NCBI GenBank assembly: GCA_037179335.1
Contig: JAKZHN010000040.1
Location: 186,001-250,000 of the forward strand
Direction of reading: 5' to 3'
Length of the DNA stretch: 64,000 nt
From: Cyclaneusma minus
Taxonomy: Eukaryota; Ascomycota; Leotiomycetes; Marthamycetales; Marthamycetaceae
Made by a program: the position numbers and the translations under genes
Shown here: piece after piece, positions 44,608 to 55,758 of the stretch
Position numbering within the stretch: the first letter of the stretch is position 1
Layout of the letters: every line of letters starts with the position of its first letter
The notes under the pieces: model-generated
Databases searched by the model: none
Told to the model about the DNA's origin: nothing
Seen by the model: only the letters and a program-made list of their open reading frames with translations

Positions 44608-47600
44608 CTAGGAAGCCACTGATGGCTCACTATCAGGCTGAGGCACGATCTCAACCCACACCCTGAATGGTGGTTCATCCTCATTACTCTCCGTTTCCAG
44701 CCTCACGCCTTCTCCATCCAAATTGTACATCATCTGCTGCCCAATTACGTCCTTTGCGTACGCATCCCACCCGGCGAGCTCTTCTTCGCCCGTTGGATTG
44801 CTCCAGGCCCTGGTAGCATGAAGAAATGCGTCGCAGGCTTGTTGATTTGCTTCTTGGAGATCAGTAGCGTAGCCAATCTGGTGTGGCTTGGAGTCTTGCA
44901 CAATGACGGCAGCCTCAGTCACATTGCCCTCGGGGCCGGATGGCTCCGGGTAAACGAAAGAGTGAGATTGCATGATGATGCAAGGGACTGGGGGTGGTGC
45001 TGGAAAATTCTCGTCAAACTTCAATTGGGCCTTCGTCGCAAGGAAACGCTGAACCAGAACGTAGATGAGGTCTTCATCGCTGGTCCAGGTAACAGCTTGG
45101 TAGAGGTCATGGTCTTCGGCCTCGTCCACCTCCGCATCCGATGATGGATTCTCGCGCAAATTCTTGACTGCATCCTTGGCCAGATCAATGGCAGCGTTGC
45201 GATCGAGGGACTCACCCAACCAGAGGACGTCCCCGATATTGGTGATTCCCAGTGAGTCTTCATCCTTGTTGGCCTTGCAAAACGCTTTCTTGACGACGTA
45301 GTGGTAGATGTCACCCTGAGCTTGAGGGTTCTCGACGTAGCGAGGTAAGAGGGACAGGCCGGCATCGGTATCTTCGCCGAACAAGGCATCCGCAGTATCA
45401 CCTTGGAGAGTGTTGGATTCTTCCTGCTCGACCTCACCGACTGTAGAGGAATTGATGGTGATGACTTCTGGAAGGGTTGATGCGCCATCGGCGTCTTGGA
45501 CTGGCTCAGACTCGGCCTCGTTTTCGAATTGTGCCGCCATATCTTCTCCCAGCTCTTCCATTCCCTCCGCACCAAGGAATTCCGAGTTCTCTGCATCTGT
45601 GGCCGCACCGTTATCGGCGTTCTCATCATACTGGAGCTGAGGATCCGAGGGGAACCTCTGTTGAAACCGTCGGTGACGTTCTCTGGAAGGGGACGGTTCT
45701 TCATCGTCTGGGTCCTCCTCGGATTCTTCAGAACTGTCAGAGTCGTCAGAGTCGTCACCAACGTGGGCGCTAGGCATGCTACGAATGCCATCTCGTTCAG
45801 ATCGTTCAAGGTTGTTGAGGGTTTCCGGATTGTTCCTCTCCATCGTTTGCTTGCGCCTCTTCCTATCTTCCTCGTCCTGAGTAAGAATCTTCTGTGCAGG
45901 AAGAGGGTGGCTACCATTCTTCATTGGAGTCTGGGGACCAGAAGCGTTGCGGTTCTTCTTGGGCGTTTCTGGTGATAAGATAGATCCCGGGGAATTGCTT
46001 TGTGGGGTTTGAGATCCTTCACGGCCCATTTCCTTTTTCTCCTGGTAGTTGGCTCGCCTTCTGGACAAGTTTGCCTGTAGATTTGTCAGTATGCTTTCAT
46101 CAGACTAAAGGGATCTGGAGATGGTACGTACTTCACGCTTTGCCATCCGTTCGTCGACCTTGACGATGAGCTGGTCTTCAGTGAAAGATAAGCCCTTGTT
46201 CTCAAGTTTCCGTCGTTCTTCTGCCACAAACTTCTCTTTGGCTTCTGCAGCCTTCTTCGCAATGACCTTATTCGTAGCTTCTTCCTTAGCCTTCTTCTTC
46301 TGAGACTCGGTTTGTTCGGCGGCTTTTCTCTGCTGTTCCTCCTTGCGCATCTTGTCCTCTTCGCTCTCAGCATCAACCTTCTTGTTGAGCTCTTCAGCTT
46401 CTGCGTCAGGAAGCAACATATCATTGACCTTCTTTTGGCGTGCCTGCTCAATCTGCAACTGAGTCAGAGGCTGCTGTACTACGACAGGGGGATCAGGAAG
46501 CGTTGGGCCTTGGACTTCTGGTAGGTCGGGCAAAGGAATTGCCGGCTGGGCAGCATCGAGCGCTTCATCGTCGACTTCGGGAATTTTCTCAAGGCCACTG
46601 GCGACGGCATTCAGCGGCAACTGACGTTGGGCGATCTCAGTCTTGATAACAGTTCGCAATCCCTTCATAAACTGGGAGCCCTTGGTCTTCGGCTGCTTCT
46701 GGCGTCTGGGCTGAGCTGGTGGCTTCGAGTCTTCGGCTTGCTTTGTTTCCTTGATGGCCTCTGCTACTTGGGGGAGCTCGGGCTTCTCGGGCGCCTTGGG
46801 GGCAGGCTTCTTGCGAGGCTTCTTGGCAGCGGGTGGCGGTTTGGATACGGCCTTGTCTGCTGAAGAATCCTCGGGGTCCGCTCCTTCCTGTTGGAGCTCC
46901 GGCTCCTTGGGCGGTTTTGGGGCGGCCTTCGTTCGCTGCCTCTTCGCAGGCGGCTTTGATACCGCGGCCTCGTCTTCTGGAGCATCTTCCCGAGGCCTCT
47001 TCTTCGCTAGCTCAGCCTGGAGCGCGGCTGGGAGGATGCCCGCGAGGATGCGTGGGACGACATCGCCGCACGCCTCTTCAACAGCCATCCGGAAACGGAT
47101 TTCACCCGACTCTTGCAGAGCCTGGGCCCTGTAGCTCTGGAATCCCTTCTCCCATTTCAGTATTGCATATGTCTTCCTAGTTTGCGGGATCGGCATTTGC
47201 TGCATTCGGGAAATGTGGCCCGAGAAATCAGAGTTCTGGATAACTTCCATAGGGCCCGAAGCGAGTGGTTGGCCGGCCGGAGCTTCTTGGATCATGGCTG
47301 AGGTTGGAAGATCATCATTCTCATCAGCAGCGTCCACGTCCATCTCACTTCCGCAGCCAGAGTTCTGTCCAGAAGCATCTGGTGCCTCTGCATCTTCGTG
47401 ATTCTCCAGAAATCCCAGAACCCGGTCTCGCGCGGGCGCCTTCTGCTTCTGCCCATTCTGGAACTCGTTGAAGTTCTTCAAGGACGCCTTACGCTTCAAC
47501 TCGGCAGCGCGATATCGATCGTCCTCGGCCTTCTTTCGCTCACGCGCAATCTTCTCTTCGGCGTTCTTTCTGTTCTTCTCCAAGCGTGCACGCTCTTCCT

Positions 47601-50556
47601 CGTTATTCTTTTGCCTTACGGCTTGCCTTTTCTTGGCCTTGTCGACCTCGTCAGCGTCAGAAATTGCCCGCTTTCGCCCGGCTTCTTGTTCGTTCTGTCG
47701 ACGCTTGACTTCGGCCTTGGCATCGCGCTCCAGTTTCTTCCTCGATTCCTCTTCAGAAACTTCGAGTTGTCTTGCCTTCTCTCGAGTGATTGTCTCTGCG
47801 ATGCGCTGCTGCTGTGCCTTCTTCAAGGCATCGCCCTCGCCCACCAGGCCGCTTGATCTGATCAGCTGGCCCTCCAATTCCTTTGCACGCATCGTCTCAA
47901 CAGCCAGGCGCTGCTTTCGGTCTTCCAGTGTCTCCTTCGGCCTCGGCTTCTTCGTGGGTGGATTGTCAAGGGGGCCCTCGGGTCGCTCGTACAAGGGGAA
48001 GATGTTCTCGGGCGCAGGGGCTGGCTGCCTGGCTCCGTCGTCGCTGTTGGAAGACTCATTTTCGGAACGTTCACCAGGTAGACTTGATCCACTGTCTTGG
48101 ACTCGGAAGCCGAGGGCGTCCATTCGCTTTTGCTCCGGCGTTCGCACGTCAACCACAGCTGCTGAAGGTTGAGTGGCCATTGTGTGTGGTGGTAGTTGAG
48201 AAGAAAGGTTATCTGGCATTGCGGAAGGTTGTTGAATCTGTCGAAGGTTAGTGTTTGATAGAAAGAGAGAGGATGTTGACCGAGAGAAAGATATTTGTTT
48301 TGTAGCTGTAGCCCGTGATGTATCACGGCTAAGCGAGCTAGCGATCTCGCTCGGGAGTCTAGGGATCTTTACCTGGTTGCGAGGAATTGTGCGTGGTGGC
48401 AATTGGGAAGAAAGGTGATGTGGGATGTTGGGAGGTTGTTGAGTCTGTCGAAGATTAGTGTTTGATAGAAAGAAAGAGGAGGTTGACCGGGGGAAAGATA
48501 TTTGTTTTATAGCTATAGCCCGTGTAATATCACGGGTAACCGAGTTAGCGATCTCGGTTAGGAGTCCAGGGATCTTTACCTTAGAGCCACGTTGTGTTCC
48601 GTGTCGGGCTAGTTGTGATTGTAAGGGTCGTCTCAGCCGCGATGTTGGAGGAGTCTCGGATGCACCAAGTCTTTGATGAAAAGTAGTAGGTAGAGAAGAA
48701 GTTTCTTGTCGCTCAGAAGGTTGATTAGTGTGAAACCGAGGGTTTTCTTGCCTATGATTATGTTCAGAGAAGGCTGGGATCAGAGAACGGCGTTCAATCT
48801 GTCGAATGTTAGTGTTTGGATAGAAAGTTTGATGGACAGAATCATCTCTGTTTTGTAGATGTACTCCGTGTGGAAATACGGGTTTGCGGGGAAGTGTTCT
48901 TGAGTGACAGTCTGTAGGGATCTTCACCTTTGGTCGGTCGTCGTCTGGTCTTGACGAATCAAGTCTTGCGTTCAATTCTGCCAGTCGCTGTGAGACAATG
49001 CGAGAAGGAGTTTGTTGTCTGGGTTGGCGGAGGAGATCTCTAGGGTCCTTTTGATCAGGACGACATCGAGAAGAGGGTGGTGGGAGAGTCGCGGCTTGAC
49101 CCTGCGGAAGCTTTGGATGTGTTGTGGGTGGAGGACGAAGCTGAGAGGGGAGGAGGTTTGGGTTTTGTTGCCCATGTGGTCCCGGAGGAGCTAGTGATTG
49201 CGGCCGGGGCTTGGGTATCTTCACGTCTGGCTCCCGGTGATGCGAAGTTGCAAGAGTCCCAGACGGATCAAGATACGAAGCAGAAAGTCGAGAGGGTGGT
49301 TGCTCTCTGGGTCGAAGAAGGGGATCTCGAGGGTCGCCTTTGTCGGGACGATATTGAGGAGAGGGAGGGATAGCTGGGGCGTGACCCTGCGCGAGCCTTG
49401 GATCTGTTGTGGGTGGGGGACGGAGCTGAGGTGGGAGGAGATTTGGGTTTTGTTGCCCATGTGGTCCCGGAAGAGCTAGTGATTGCGGCCGGGATTGTGC
49501 GGGCCTGGCTATCTTCACGTCTGCTTCCCGGTGATACGAAGTTAAGAGAGTCCCAGACGGACCAAGGCTTTGATACGAAGCAGCAAGTCGAGAGGGAGCC
49601 GGTTGTTGCTCAAATGGTTGGCGAGAAGAGTATCGAGGGCCGTGTTGACCAGGACGTGAAGGTGTTGGCAATTGGCCAGTCTCGTCCGATGTCTCGTCCG
49701 ATGTCTCGTTGACCTTTTGACGACCGTCCCTTCGAAGATCAGGGTAGGACTTTCGATGGAGATGTTGCTGAGCTTGTTCTGGGTGACCGGAGTAGTGAAA
49801 TTCAGAAGGCTGCTCCTTGGCGTCTTCCTGTCGGCTGACGAAGGAAGAGCGCTGCACACTCGGCTGTCGATGTCCACCCTGCGCAGAATGCAAAGCTCCT
49901 TCGTGATACTGCTGACGATGACCTTGCGGTTCATATGCTGCATACTGATGAGATCCTACCGGACTAAAGCTCTGGTGAGGCTGGAGATTTCCGGAAGCTT
50001 GATCTGGTACGTCATATATACGCTGACCTTGCTCTCGCACGTCATATTCATTGGATGCTTGCGGTGGCATTATGTCTTGACCAGAAGTACATTGGCCAAG
50101 ATGGTTGAGGGTTCGTGACTCTGTTGTACCTCTTTGGAAAGTTGGCTGATCTTCTGGTTCTGGCAACACAGGATGAACAGAGCGGCTCCTCATCCGTCGA
50201 TTGTAGCTGTCTGACCCCATTCCTCCGTTCTGAAAAGGTGGCTGACTCTGTTCTCGCGAGGTGAAATGAGTCGAATGACTGCGTCCACGACCAGGACCCG
50301 CCAAGTCAGCCTGCCAGCGATTCTGGTGAAGGTAGCTCGGTCGACTGTCCAATTGCTCACGAGAGAATGGATGCATTGGAGCTGCCAGATCACCTTGCCA
50401 GCCAAACTGGTGAGTTTCCGGTGTGGTGGCGGGAAGCCCATGATTTTGCATCGCGTCAAATCCGAAATTTTGGAATCGGTTGTCGACTGGATGATCGTGT
50501 CCGGCTGGCCCCCTAGGCGGGCCTCGGAATCGATACTGGTCATTTGCATCCTCCAT
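44608..50556 (-). CDS. Large disordered/coiled-coil protein of unknown function
   Basis: The reading frame runs from ATG 50,556 (MEDANDQYRFRG) to the stop at 44,608, with one ordinary intron 46,075-46,131 (57 bp, GTACGT, ACTGAC branch, CTACAG). If the three intron-like elements at 48,238-48,372, 48,445-48,579 and 48,799-48,927 are spliced, the product is about 1,830 aa; if retained, 1,963 aa, as all keep the frame. Order: Q/P/H-rich disordered N-terminus with a tandemly duplicated proline-rich segment (PGPHGQQNPNLLPPQLRPPP and its copy), then a long K/E/R coiled coil (ETLEDRKQRLAVETMRAKEL onward). Basic nuclear-type tracts follow (PPAKRQRTKAAPKPP, KKPRKKPAPKAP), then a second coiled coil, an acidic serine tract (DDSDDSDSSEESEED) and a globular C-terminus with two similar halves (DVLWLGESLDRNAAIDLAKD and YATDLQEANQQACDAFL). 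Probably nuclear. I do not recognise the family. Confidence 0.8.
48238..48372 (-). other. Introner-like element a (135 bp)
   Basis: Donor GTAAAGATCCC, branch CACTAAC and acceptor CTTCGACAG in canonical fungal spacing. 135 bp, no in-frame stop, so it can also be read through. Paralog of elements b and c. Folds into hairpin I (arms GAGCGAG / CTCGCTT) and hairpin II (CCGTGA-TACA-TCACGG). Confidence 0.6.
48445..48579 (-). other. Introner-like element b (135 bp)
   Basis: Same length as a. Donor GTAAAGATCCC, branch CACTAAT, acceptor CTTCGACAG. Hairpin I is a perfect 8-bp stem TAACCGAG / CTCGGTTA; hairpin II is CCCGTG / CACGGG. Relative to a, one stem pair changes from G:C to C:G and another from G:U to A:U, so pairing is kept while sequence changes. 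The 72-bp exon piece between a and b is also duplicated in part. Confidence 0.6.
48799..48927 (-). other. Introner-like element c (129 bp, diverged)
   Basis: Donor GTGAAGATCCC, branch CACTAAC, acceptor ATTCGACAG. Matches a and b at both ends (about 12 bases at the 5' end and about 19 at the 3' end) but is diverged in the middle; a CCGT...ACGG remnant of hairpin II remains. Length is again a multiple of three. Confidence 0.55.
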
Positions 50557-50610
50557 TTCCGGTTCTCCAAAGCGACTTGTGAGAATCACAATGCCACGGA
50601 GTCGTGAAGG

Positions 50611-50682
50611 GATAGAGTCAAGTGAGAAAGTATGGATAGAGTCAAGTGAGAAGTTATGAATAGGGTCAAGTAAGATGATGAT
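50611..50682. repeat. 24-bp minisatellite, three units
   Basis: Three 24-bp units (consensus GATAGAGTCAAGTGAGAA...), in the 5' flank 55 bp upstream of the large gene's start; likely in its 5' UTR or promoter. Confidence 0.85.
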
Positions 50683-51330
50683 CCAAGGTTGAGACTTGAG
50701 ACCGTGAGTGGAGAGTGGAGAAAGCGCCGGACGAGCGTTCGGTGCGGAGAGTTTGGGAAGGGGGAAGAAAAAGGTCGTAAAGCGGACGGGCGTTCGAGGT
50801 CCTTAAGTAGAAACCAGGACACCTGCCCATACCGATACCGGCACGACTCGATTAGCGAGCTTCATGTTCGAATCTGTGTGGGAGACAGGGGGACTGCCGT
50901 CGTAACCGGCAGCTACTGTCAAAAACTTCTCCTTCTGACCGTCGAATCCATCTGTCCAAATGATGGCAGCATATACCAACGACAGCAGCAGGGCTTGATG
51001 ACAGCAGAAGTTTGCTCCAACGGCAAGCCTCGAGGGTATATGTCATTGTCTTTTTCGACAGTGTATTCCTCGTTCGTAGGTTAGTGTTTGCAACTGGGTG
51101 GCCACTTTTTCGCAGTTAAATTCTTCTCTTGAGCGAAATATCCACGAAAAGTCCCTCCTCGTCCGGAGTTCGAACACGTGATCTATATTTAAACCTGGAT
51201 TGATAGAGTGCCGCAATGCAGCGTGCTACCCTTATACTAAAAGGTGACAAACATTTATGAGGGAATACTGCCAAATTTACTCTTTAAGGCTCATGGCAGG
51301 GATAGTTGAAAAAAAAGACAAGTTATAGTC
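50683..51330. other. Upstream region of the large gene
   Basis: About 650 bp with no recognisable gene. Short open frames on both strands have no motif. A CACGTG box lies at about 51,176. Confidence 0.4.
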
Positions 51331-51835
51331 CAATCCGTGCGTGGGGATCTTAAGCTTGATTGAAAACAGGGAAGTTATTGCCTGATACTTGAATTCGTGC
51401 GTGAGAATCCTAAGCGGGACTGAGAAGTAGACTACGGGGTAGGAAACAAGTTTTAATGTGCCAAAAAAAATGAAAGAGAAAATCCGCCCAACGGTCAAAT
51501 GCGTTCATGAGAATCCTAGGCTTAATTTAGGGAAAGAAGCGAACTTCTTCATGAGAGTTAAGCCCGAGATTGAATCGAGAAGTAGGAACAGAAGAAGTCA
51601 GGGAAGTGAGGGAAGCGAACGCTCGACAGTAAGATACGTATGTTAGGGGAAAATGGAGCTTTCTGAGAAAATTCAACGCCCGACACTAATTCATGCGTGA
51701 AAAAGAGGGCGAGCTTTGTAAGAAAAGTTGACGCCCGATACTCAAATCTGTGCGTGGGAAAAGGAGTGAATTTTGTCATAGAAATTGACGCCCCATACTG
51801 AAATTCGTGCGTGATACTTCTGCCGTGCGTGATAC
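51331..51835. repeat. Degenerate 57-60 bp repeats (TTCGTGCGTGA motif)
   Basis: The motif TGCGTG with flanking ATTC/ATCC recurs at 51,338, 51,398, 51,694, 51,751 and 51,808 (spacing 60, then 57 and 57), often followed by GAATCCTAAGCGGGAC or preceded by TTGACGCCCGATACT. Diverged units occur near 51,499. An old minisatellite with decayed middle units. Confidence 0.6.
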
Positions 51836-52658
51836 TTCTGAGCGGGACCGACAAACAGACTGCGAAATCTCAAATAACTTCAGTCTTTTGGAAAAGATAT
51901 GTGTTTGGTGAAAGAACTGAGTGTCATAGAAGAAGGGATATTCGTGAAAGAAGTGAATTCCATAGAAGTTGTCACCAAACTAGAGAGGGGACGTACCAAA
52001 GGCCTTCGTGATGCCGGCTGAGCTCAGTAGACATAGTGGGATTATGTTTGCTTGTCTTGTGGTAGCTAAGGGCCCGTGGGCCTGGCAGGTGATGACGGTC
52101 GAGAGATCCTGGTTCGACAGGACATGTGATATCAACCGTGAAATCCGGATTCGACAGGACATGCGGTACATGACAGATGAAGGCAAGGTAAGAAGCGAAC
52201 AGACTGACCATATCTTTGATCGCGGCAGTTAGCTGGCAACTTCCTTGCGGTCCTTGGAGGAGCCTCGAGAAGGCTTTGCGCAAGTCGCGGATGACTTTTG
52301 ATACTGGGGCGTTGGGGGCGTAGTCGCTGCCGCTGTCCTTTCCAGACGAATCGTGCAAACTTTGTTCTGGACAGGATCGAGCGTAGTTCTCTTTTCAACA
52401 GCCTTGGTGTTGCGAACGGCTAGATCCACTGCTGGGCTCGAGGCTTTGTTAACGACTGCTCCCTGGACGGTACCACAGGGGTTATGAGTGGCCTCTGTAT
52501 TCTCAAGCAGGGCGAGGGGAGAGACGTCCAGAGAGACGCTTGATGAGACGGAAGCAGTGGCCTTAACCACAGGAGACTGAGAGCCCGACTGTCCGCAATT
52601 TATACGTCATACACTGTTCGAAAGGAGCTCTGGAGTGTCGACGTCCGAGACAGTCTTC
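51836..52658. other. Intergenic, no clear gene
   Basis: Open frames on the minus strand (52,229-52,570) encode a serine/threonine-rich sequence without recognised motif. They lie next to the SNF2 relic and might be part of the same decayed locus. Nothing firm. Confidence 0.4.
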
Positions 52659-52751
52659 TTACTCCCTCAGCAACGCGATCAGGGAGATCGTCTGGATAGT
52701 CTTACCTAGACCCATCTCATCTGCCAAGATACCGCTCATACCCTGAGAGCA
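52659..52751 (-). pseudogene. SNF2-family helicase motif I fragment
   Basis: The minus strand reads SGILADEMGLGKTIQTISLI followed by ALLRE and a TAA stop (52,659-52,661). This is the ATP-binding motif I (DEMGLGKT) of SNF2-type chromatin remodellers. Nothing recognisable as helicase motifs II-VI follows, and no upstream domain is seen. A broken exon of a SNF2 gene, orphaned by rearrangement. Confidence 0.8.
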
Positions 52752-52839
52752 GATCAGACTGGAGCTTGGCTATCCTGGCACGCCCCTCGTTGAGCTAAAT
52801 ACTTTTGCCAAGAGGGGTGAGGGGCGAGGCGACAGAGGC

Positions 52840-53345
52840 GAAAGAAAGTCGCTTGCGAGCCCAGGCGACAGAGATGAGAGAGGCGACAGAGGCGAGACAG
52901 AGGCGAGACAGCCGAGAAAGCCGAAATAGAGGCGAGGCTGGTAGGATTTGCAACAACGCAGTTTACGCAATTTTGAAATTCAGCCCCCACGACAAAACCA
53001 GCCCACAAACCACAACAAAGCCAGCCATGGGCACCCAGTTCAGGGGTGGCCCTGGGCCAGAAAAGGACGACCATGCTGACTGCTTCAAAATAGTTTGCCA
53101 AGGTCTGGTGCCATGCTCCTTCACACGATGAAGTTGAACTTGTCAAATAGACGCCAGACCAGGCCATTTTGCCCGGCTGAGTAGTCAGATTCACTGAGTG
53201 ATCTCTTCACATGTCGTTGGCCGACTTGCTGTTGTTGTAAATCCTCCCAGCCAGCATCTCTCGCCTCTCTCGCCTCCCTCGCCTCTGTCTCGCCTCTGTC
53301 GCCTCTCTCATCTCTGTCGCCTGGGCTCGCAAGCGACTTTCTTTC
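52840..53345. repeat. Long-inverted-repeat element (GGCGACAGA-rich arms)
   Basis: A perfect 68-bp inverted repeat (52,840-52,907 and 53,278-53,345; starts GAAAGAAAGTCGCTTGCGAG) extends imperfectly to about 125 bp per arm. The arms contain short GAGGCGA/GACAGA repeats, and each inner edge has AGGATTT-CAACAAC. The middle is about 260 bp with no open gene. A foldback or MITE-like element. No target duplication seen. Confidence 0.85.
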
Positions 53346-54218
53346 CTGTAGGCCACGTGAGACCTAGCTTCAGGGAATAATCTGAGTTCCACTATCCTAG
53401 TTTGTATACTTGGTCAGTCCAACAAGTCCATGAAAAGAATACTAACACGGTGGAAATGCTGACACTAAGAAACTGATTAGCTGGAGAAAGGTGGGGCTCG
53501 ACAAAGGAGACTAGCTGAGGAACAGCAAGAGGGCGAAGGTACCTCAAAGGAAGGAGCAGTCACCTGGTTCTGACCATCATTATCATCTCTCTTTACACGC
53601 ACTCATATCCACGCTGTGTGCAGCATCCGCATAGTTATTCTTTGCCACATGTTTGTGCATTGCTTTGCCGTGCAGCCAGGTGAACCAGGCAGTGTCACGA
53701 AGACGATGTGGAAAGCCAGGAGGGGTTTCCAAAGTCTGTGGTGTCCGACCAAGTGACTATGTTGTTGTGTCTCGAGCCGTACGCATGCACCGATGATGGG
53801 CCACGACGGTTGTAGGTCGACGTGTCTCCATAAGGACCTCCATATGGAGCTTCTCGCTTCCCGCTTCTCACTTCCTCAACTCACTTCCACATCATCAGAT
53901 TCAGGGGCCAATTTCGCACCAAGCCCACAGTCTCCACACCACACATTCATTCCGAATCATGCAACTCCAATTCCAATCCATCGCAGGGAGAAACTCTGTT
54001 CAACAACAGAACCAGGGACCTTTTTCTCAACTTTTCATTCGCTCACCAACTATCCTTGCAAGCGCGACCAAGACCACCACCACCACCCTTACCTGGCTCA
54101 GACTCGGTACCATCCTTCACATCTCCATAGTGTCCGTCGAAGATTCAGGAAGCAGCGCAGACGAACCGACCTGCACGGTACAAGTCCACCATCTCAAACA
54201 TAGCGAGATGCTCAGTAC
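53346..54218. other. Intergenic / relic sequence
   Basis: 870 bp. Open frames on the plus strand at 53,793-54,222 are not convincing because the opposite strand carries the coding relic that follows. Nothing recognised. Confidence 0.4.
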
Positions 54219-54620
54219 GTAGGCCCGGCGAACATTCCTAGTGTTCACAATCATCAGATCCACCAGATGCATCTGCCCAATCCGCGAGACGATGATGCAT
54301 GTAGTGAACATGCGTGGATGCATCCTCACATACGCTGCTCCAGCCGGAAATGGAGTAATGTGGCAGAGGTGCGAAACTTCGACCTTTCGGACGGTCCTGT
54401 CTGAGCCCTTGGTCCTTGCAAAATACTCTTTCCCGAGACTGGGCGTCATCAACTTAACGAGAAACAAGTCAGCACGCGATACCGCAAGACAAAGGAAGTA
54501 CACATACCTTCCACACAGCCGAGACGATGTTCTGGAGCATCCCAGCTGTGGTGATATCCTTGACAGGCATGAAGCTGTGGAAAGCGTCTTGTGGGTGCAG
54601 ACACGGCAGGGGAGTCTCTC
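54219..54620 (-). pseudogene. Gene fragment, two exon pieces, unknown family
   Basis: Minus strand. Piece A ends DAFHSFMPVKDITTAGMLQN and IVSAVWK at 54,508. A well-formed 55-bp intron follows (54,453-54,507; GTATGT, GTGCTGAC branch, TTAAG). Piece B begins LMTPSLGKEYFARTKGS and runs to about 54,219 (HITPFPAGAAYVRMHP, MHLVDLMIVNTRNVRRAY). The even amino-acid composition and intact splice sites suggest a former host gene. A stop lies upstream of piece A and no full gene can be built. Confidence 0.5.
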
Positions 54621-54812
54621 TTCTGATCAGGAGAGAGAGTCGTCAACCATGTCTTGCATATCCAGTCAAACCCCTCCATGCCCAGAAATCTGCACTAGCG
54701 ACCCCACAATCTCCACACTCTCTGATCTGATCTTCTCCAGTCTTCCAGGTCTCAATTTCAGCAGCACCTATCCATCCAGTCCAACACTAGCAAGCCATTG
54801 CTAGTTATCAGC

Positions 54813-54956
54813 CTAACCACTGAGGAATCCATTAATGCGACCCCACTTCTTACGCAGCCTAGAAACACATTCGATACCAGCATCTTTGCATTGGTTACAG
54901 ATAGGTCTCTTGGGATTGCTTTGAGAATCTCTGCGAAACAGCGCGTGCAGTTGATG
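54813..54956 (-). pseudogene. Possible Zn2Cys6 regulator fragment
   Basis: The minus strand reads NPKRPICNQCKDAGIECVSR, which resembles the second half of a fungal Zn(II)2Cys6 cluster (K-P-x-C-x-x-C-x-x-x-G-x-x-C). The first cysteine half is not in frame, and a TAG ends the frame soon after. Could be chance. Confidence 0.3.
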
Positions 54957-55301
54957 AGATTGGGTGTATCAACCATGGAACTCCTCTTGGGACTCCTCAT
55001 GGGAGCAAAAAGCACGTCTGCATTTCCTGCATCAAAACTAAAGAAGGAGGGTGTTGAAGTTGAATCAACATACATCATCCACGGACGCGAGCAAGCGAAT
55101 TATCTTGACAGATATCGATCTGTCGACAGATAGATCGGCCGAGGCAGTGGTGATCTACTGCGACCAAGGGACTCGAGAGCATCAGCACTGTCGTCGGCTG
55201 ACCATGCTGGAGCGAGTTGACAAGCGACACAAAAGGATCGAGAGTAATGTTCAATTCGCGGCGATGGTGCTGCATCGAGTGGGTAGGCTCTCGCGTCAAG
55301 C

Positions 55302-55758
55302 TCAGTCTTGGTACAATGCAGTTACTGGCAATGTGCTGGAGCCGGCTTTGTGCTGTTGTTGACCTTGCTTGCTGTCGCTGCCGCGGTTCCTCTCGTGAGC
55401 GGCAACGAGCGCGTCAGCCTCAGCTGGTGCCTTGACAGTGTAGCTTCTCAACTCTCGCTTTTAGATGGCGTGGTATCTTCGGTTAGTGAAGCCCCTCACG
55501 TTGAGGAAAGGGATAAAGTGCGAATTGTCGCTGCTGTTTGGGGACGTGTCGTGGAGGTGAATATACAGCTGCTTTTGTAGAGCAGCGGGTACTTTGACCG
55601 ACTTTCCCTGGAAAAGAGGAAGGTGAAGATTTGTTGGGAAGCGCCAGTTTCTTACCTGATAGCTTTAATTTCATTAAGTCGGACAGCTTATCGTAGGTTT
55701 TGACTTTGCCGTAAAACCTAAAGCCAATCAGGAGCTGGCTTGCGTCGGGTGGTGCCAT
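55302..55758 (-). pseudogene. Decayed two-exon gene, unknown family
   Basis: ATG at 55,758 (MAPPDASQLLIGFRFYGKVK...). The intron 55,608-55,655 has GTAAGA...TTTTCCAG. The protein-like continuation (KQLYIHLHDTSPNSSDNSHF, then IPFLNVRGFTNRRYHAI) is out of phase by one with this splice. It meets TAA at 55,461-55,463, after which the same frame continues (KRELRSYTVKAPAEADALVA) to 55,302. A frameshift plus one stop mark it as a pseudogene; CAA to TAA would fit RIP. Confidence 0.5.

Noticed and set aside
44311..44684. Several overlapping frames (44,315-44,666) as genes
   Set aside because: All frames are open because of low-complexity Pro/Lys codons; they overlap the 3' end of the large gene.
49195..49520. 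Two further GTGAAGATA starts as additional introner-like elements
   Set aside because: They share only the first 9 bases with a-c, lack a CTAAC branch plus acceptor, and lie in a proline-rich coding duplication.
53793..54804. Plus-strand frames as a gene
   Set aside because: The opposite strand has a better coding signal with a canonical 55-bp intron; the plus-strand splice needed would be only about 27 bp.
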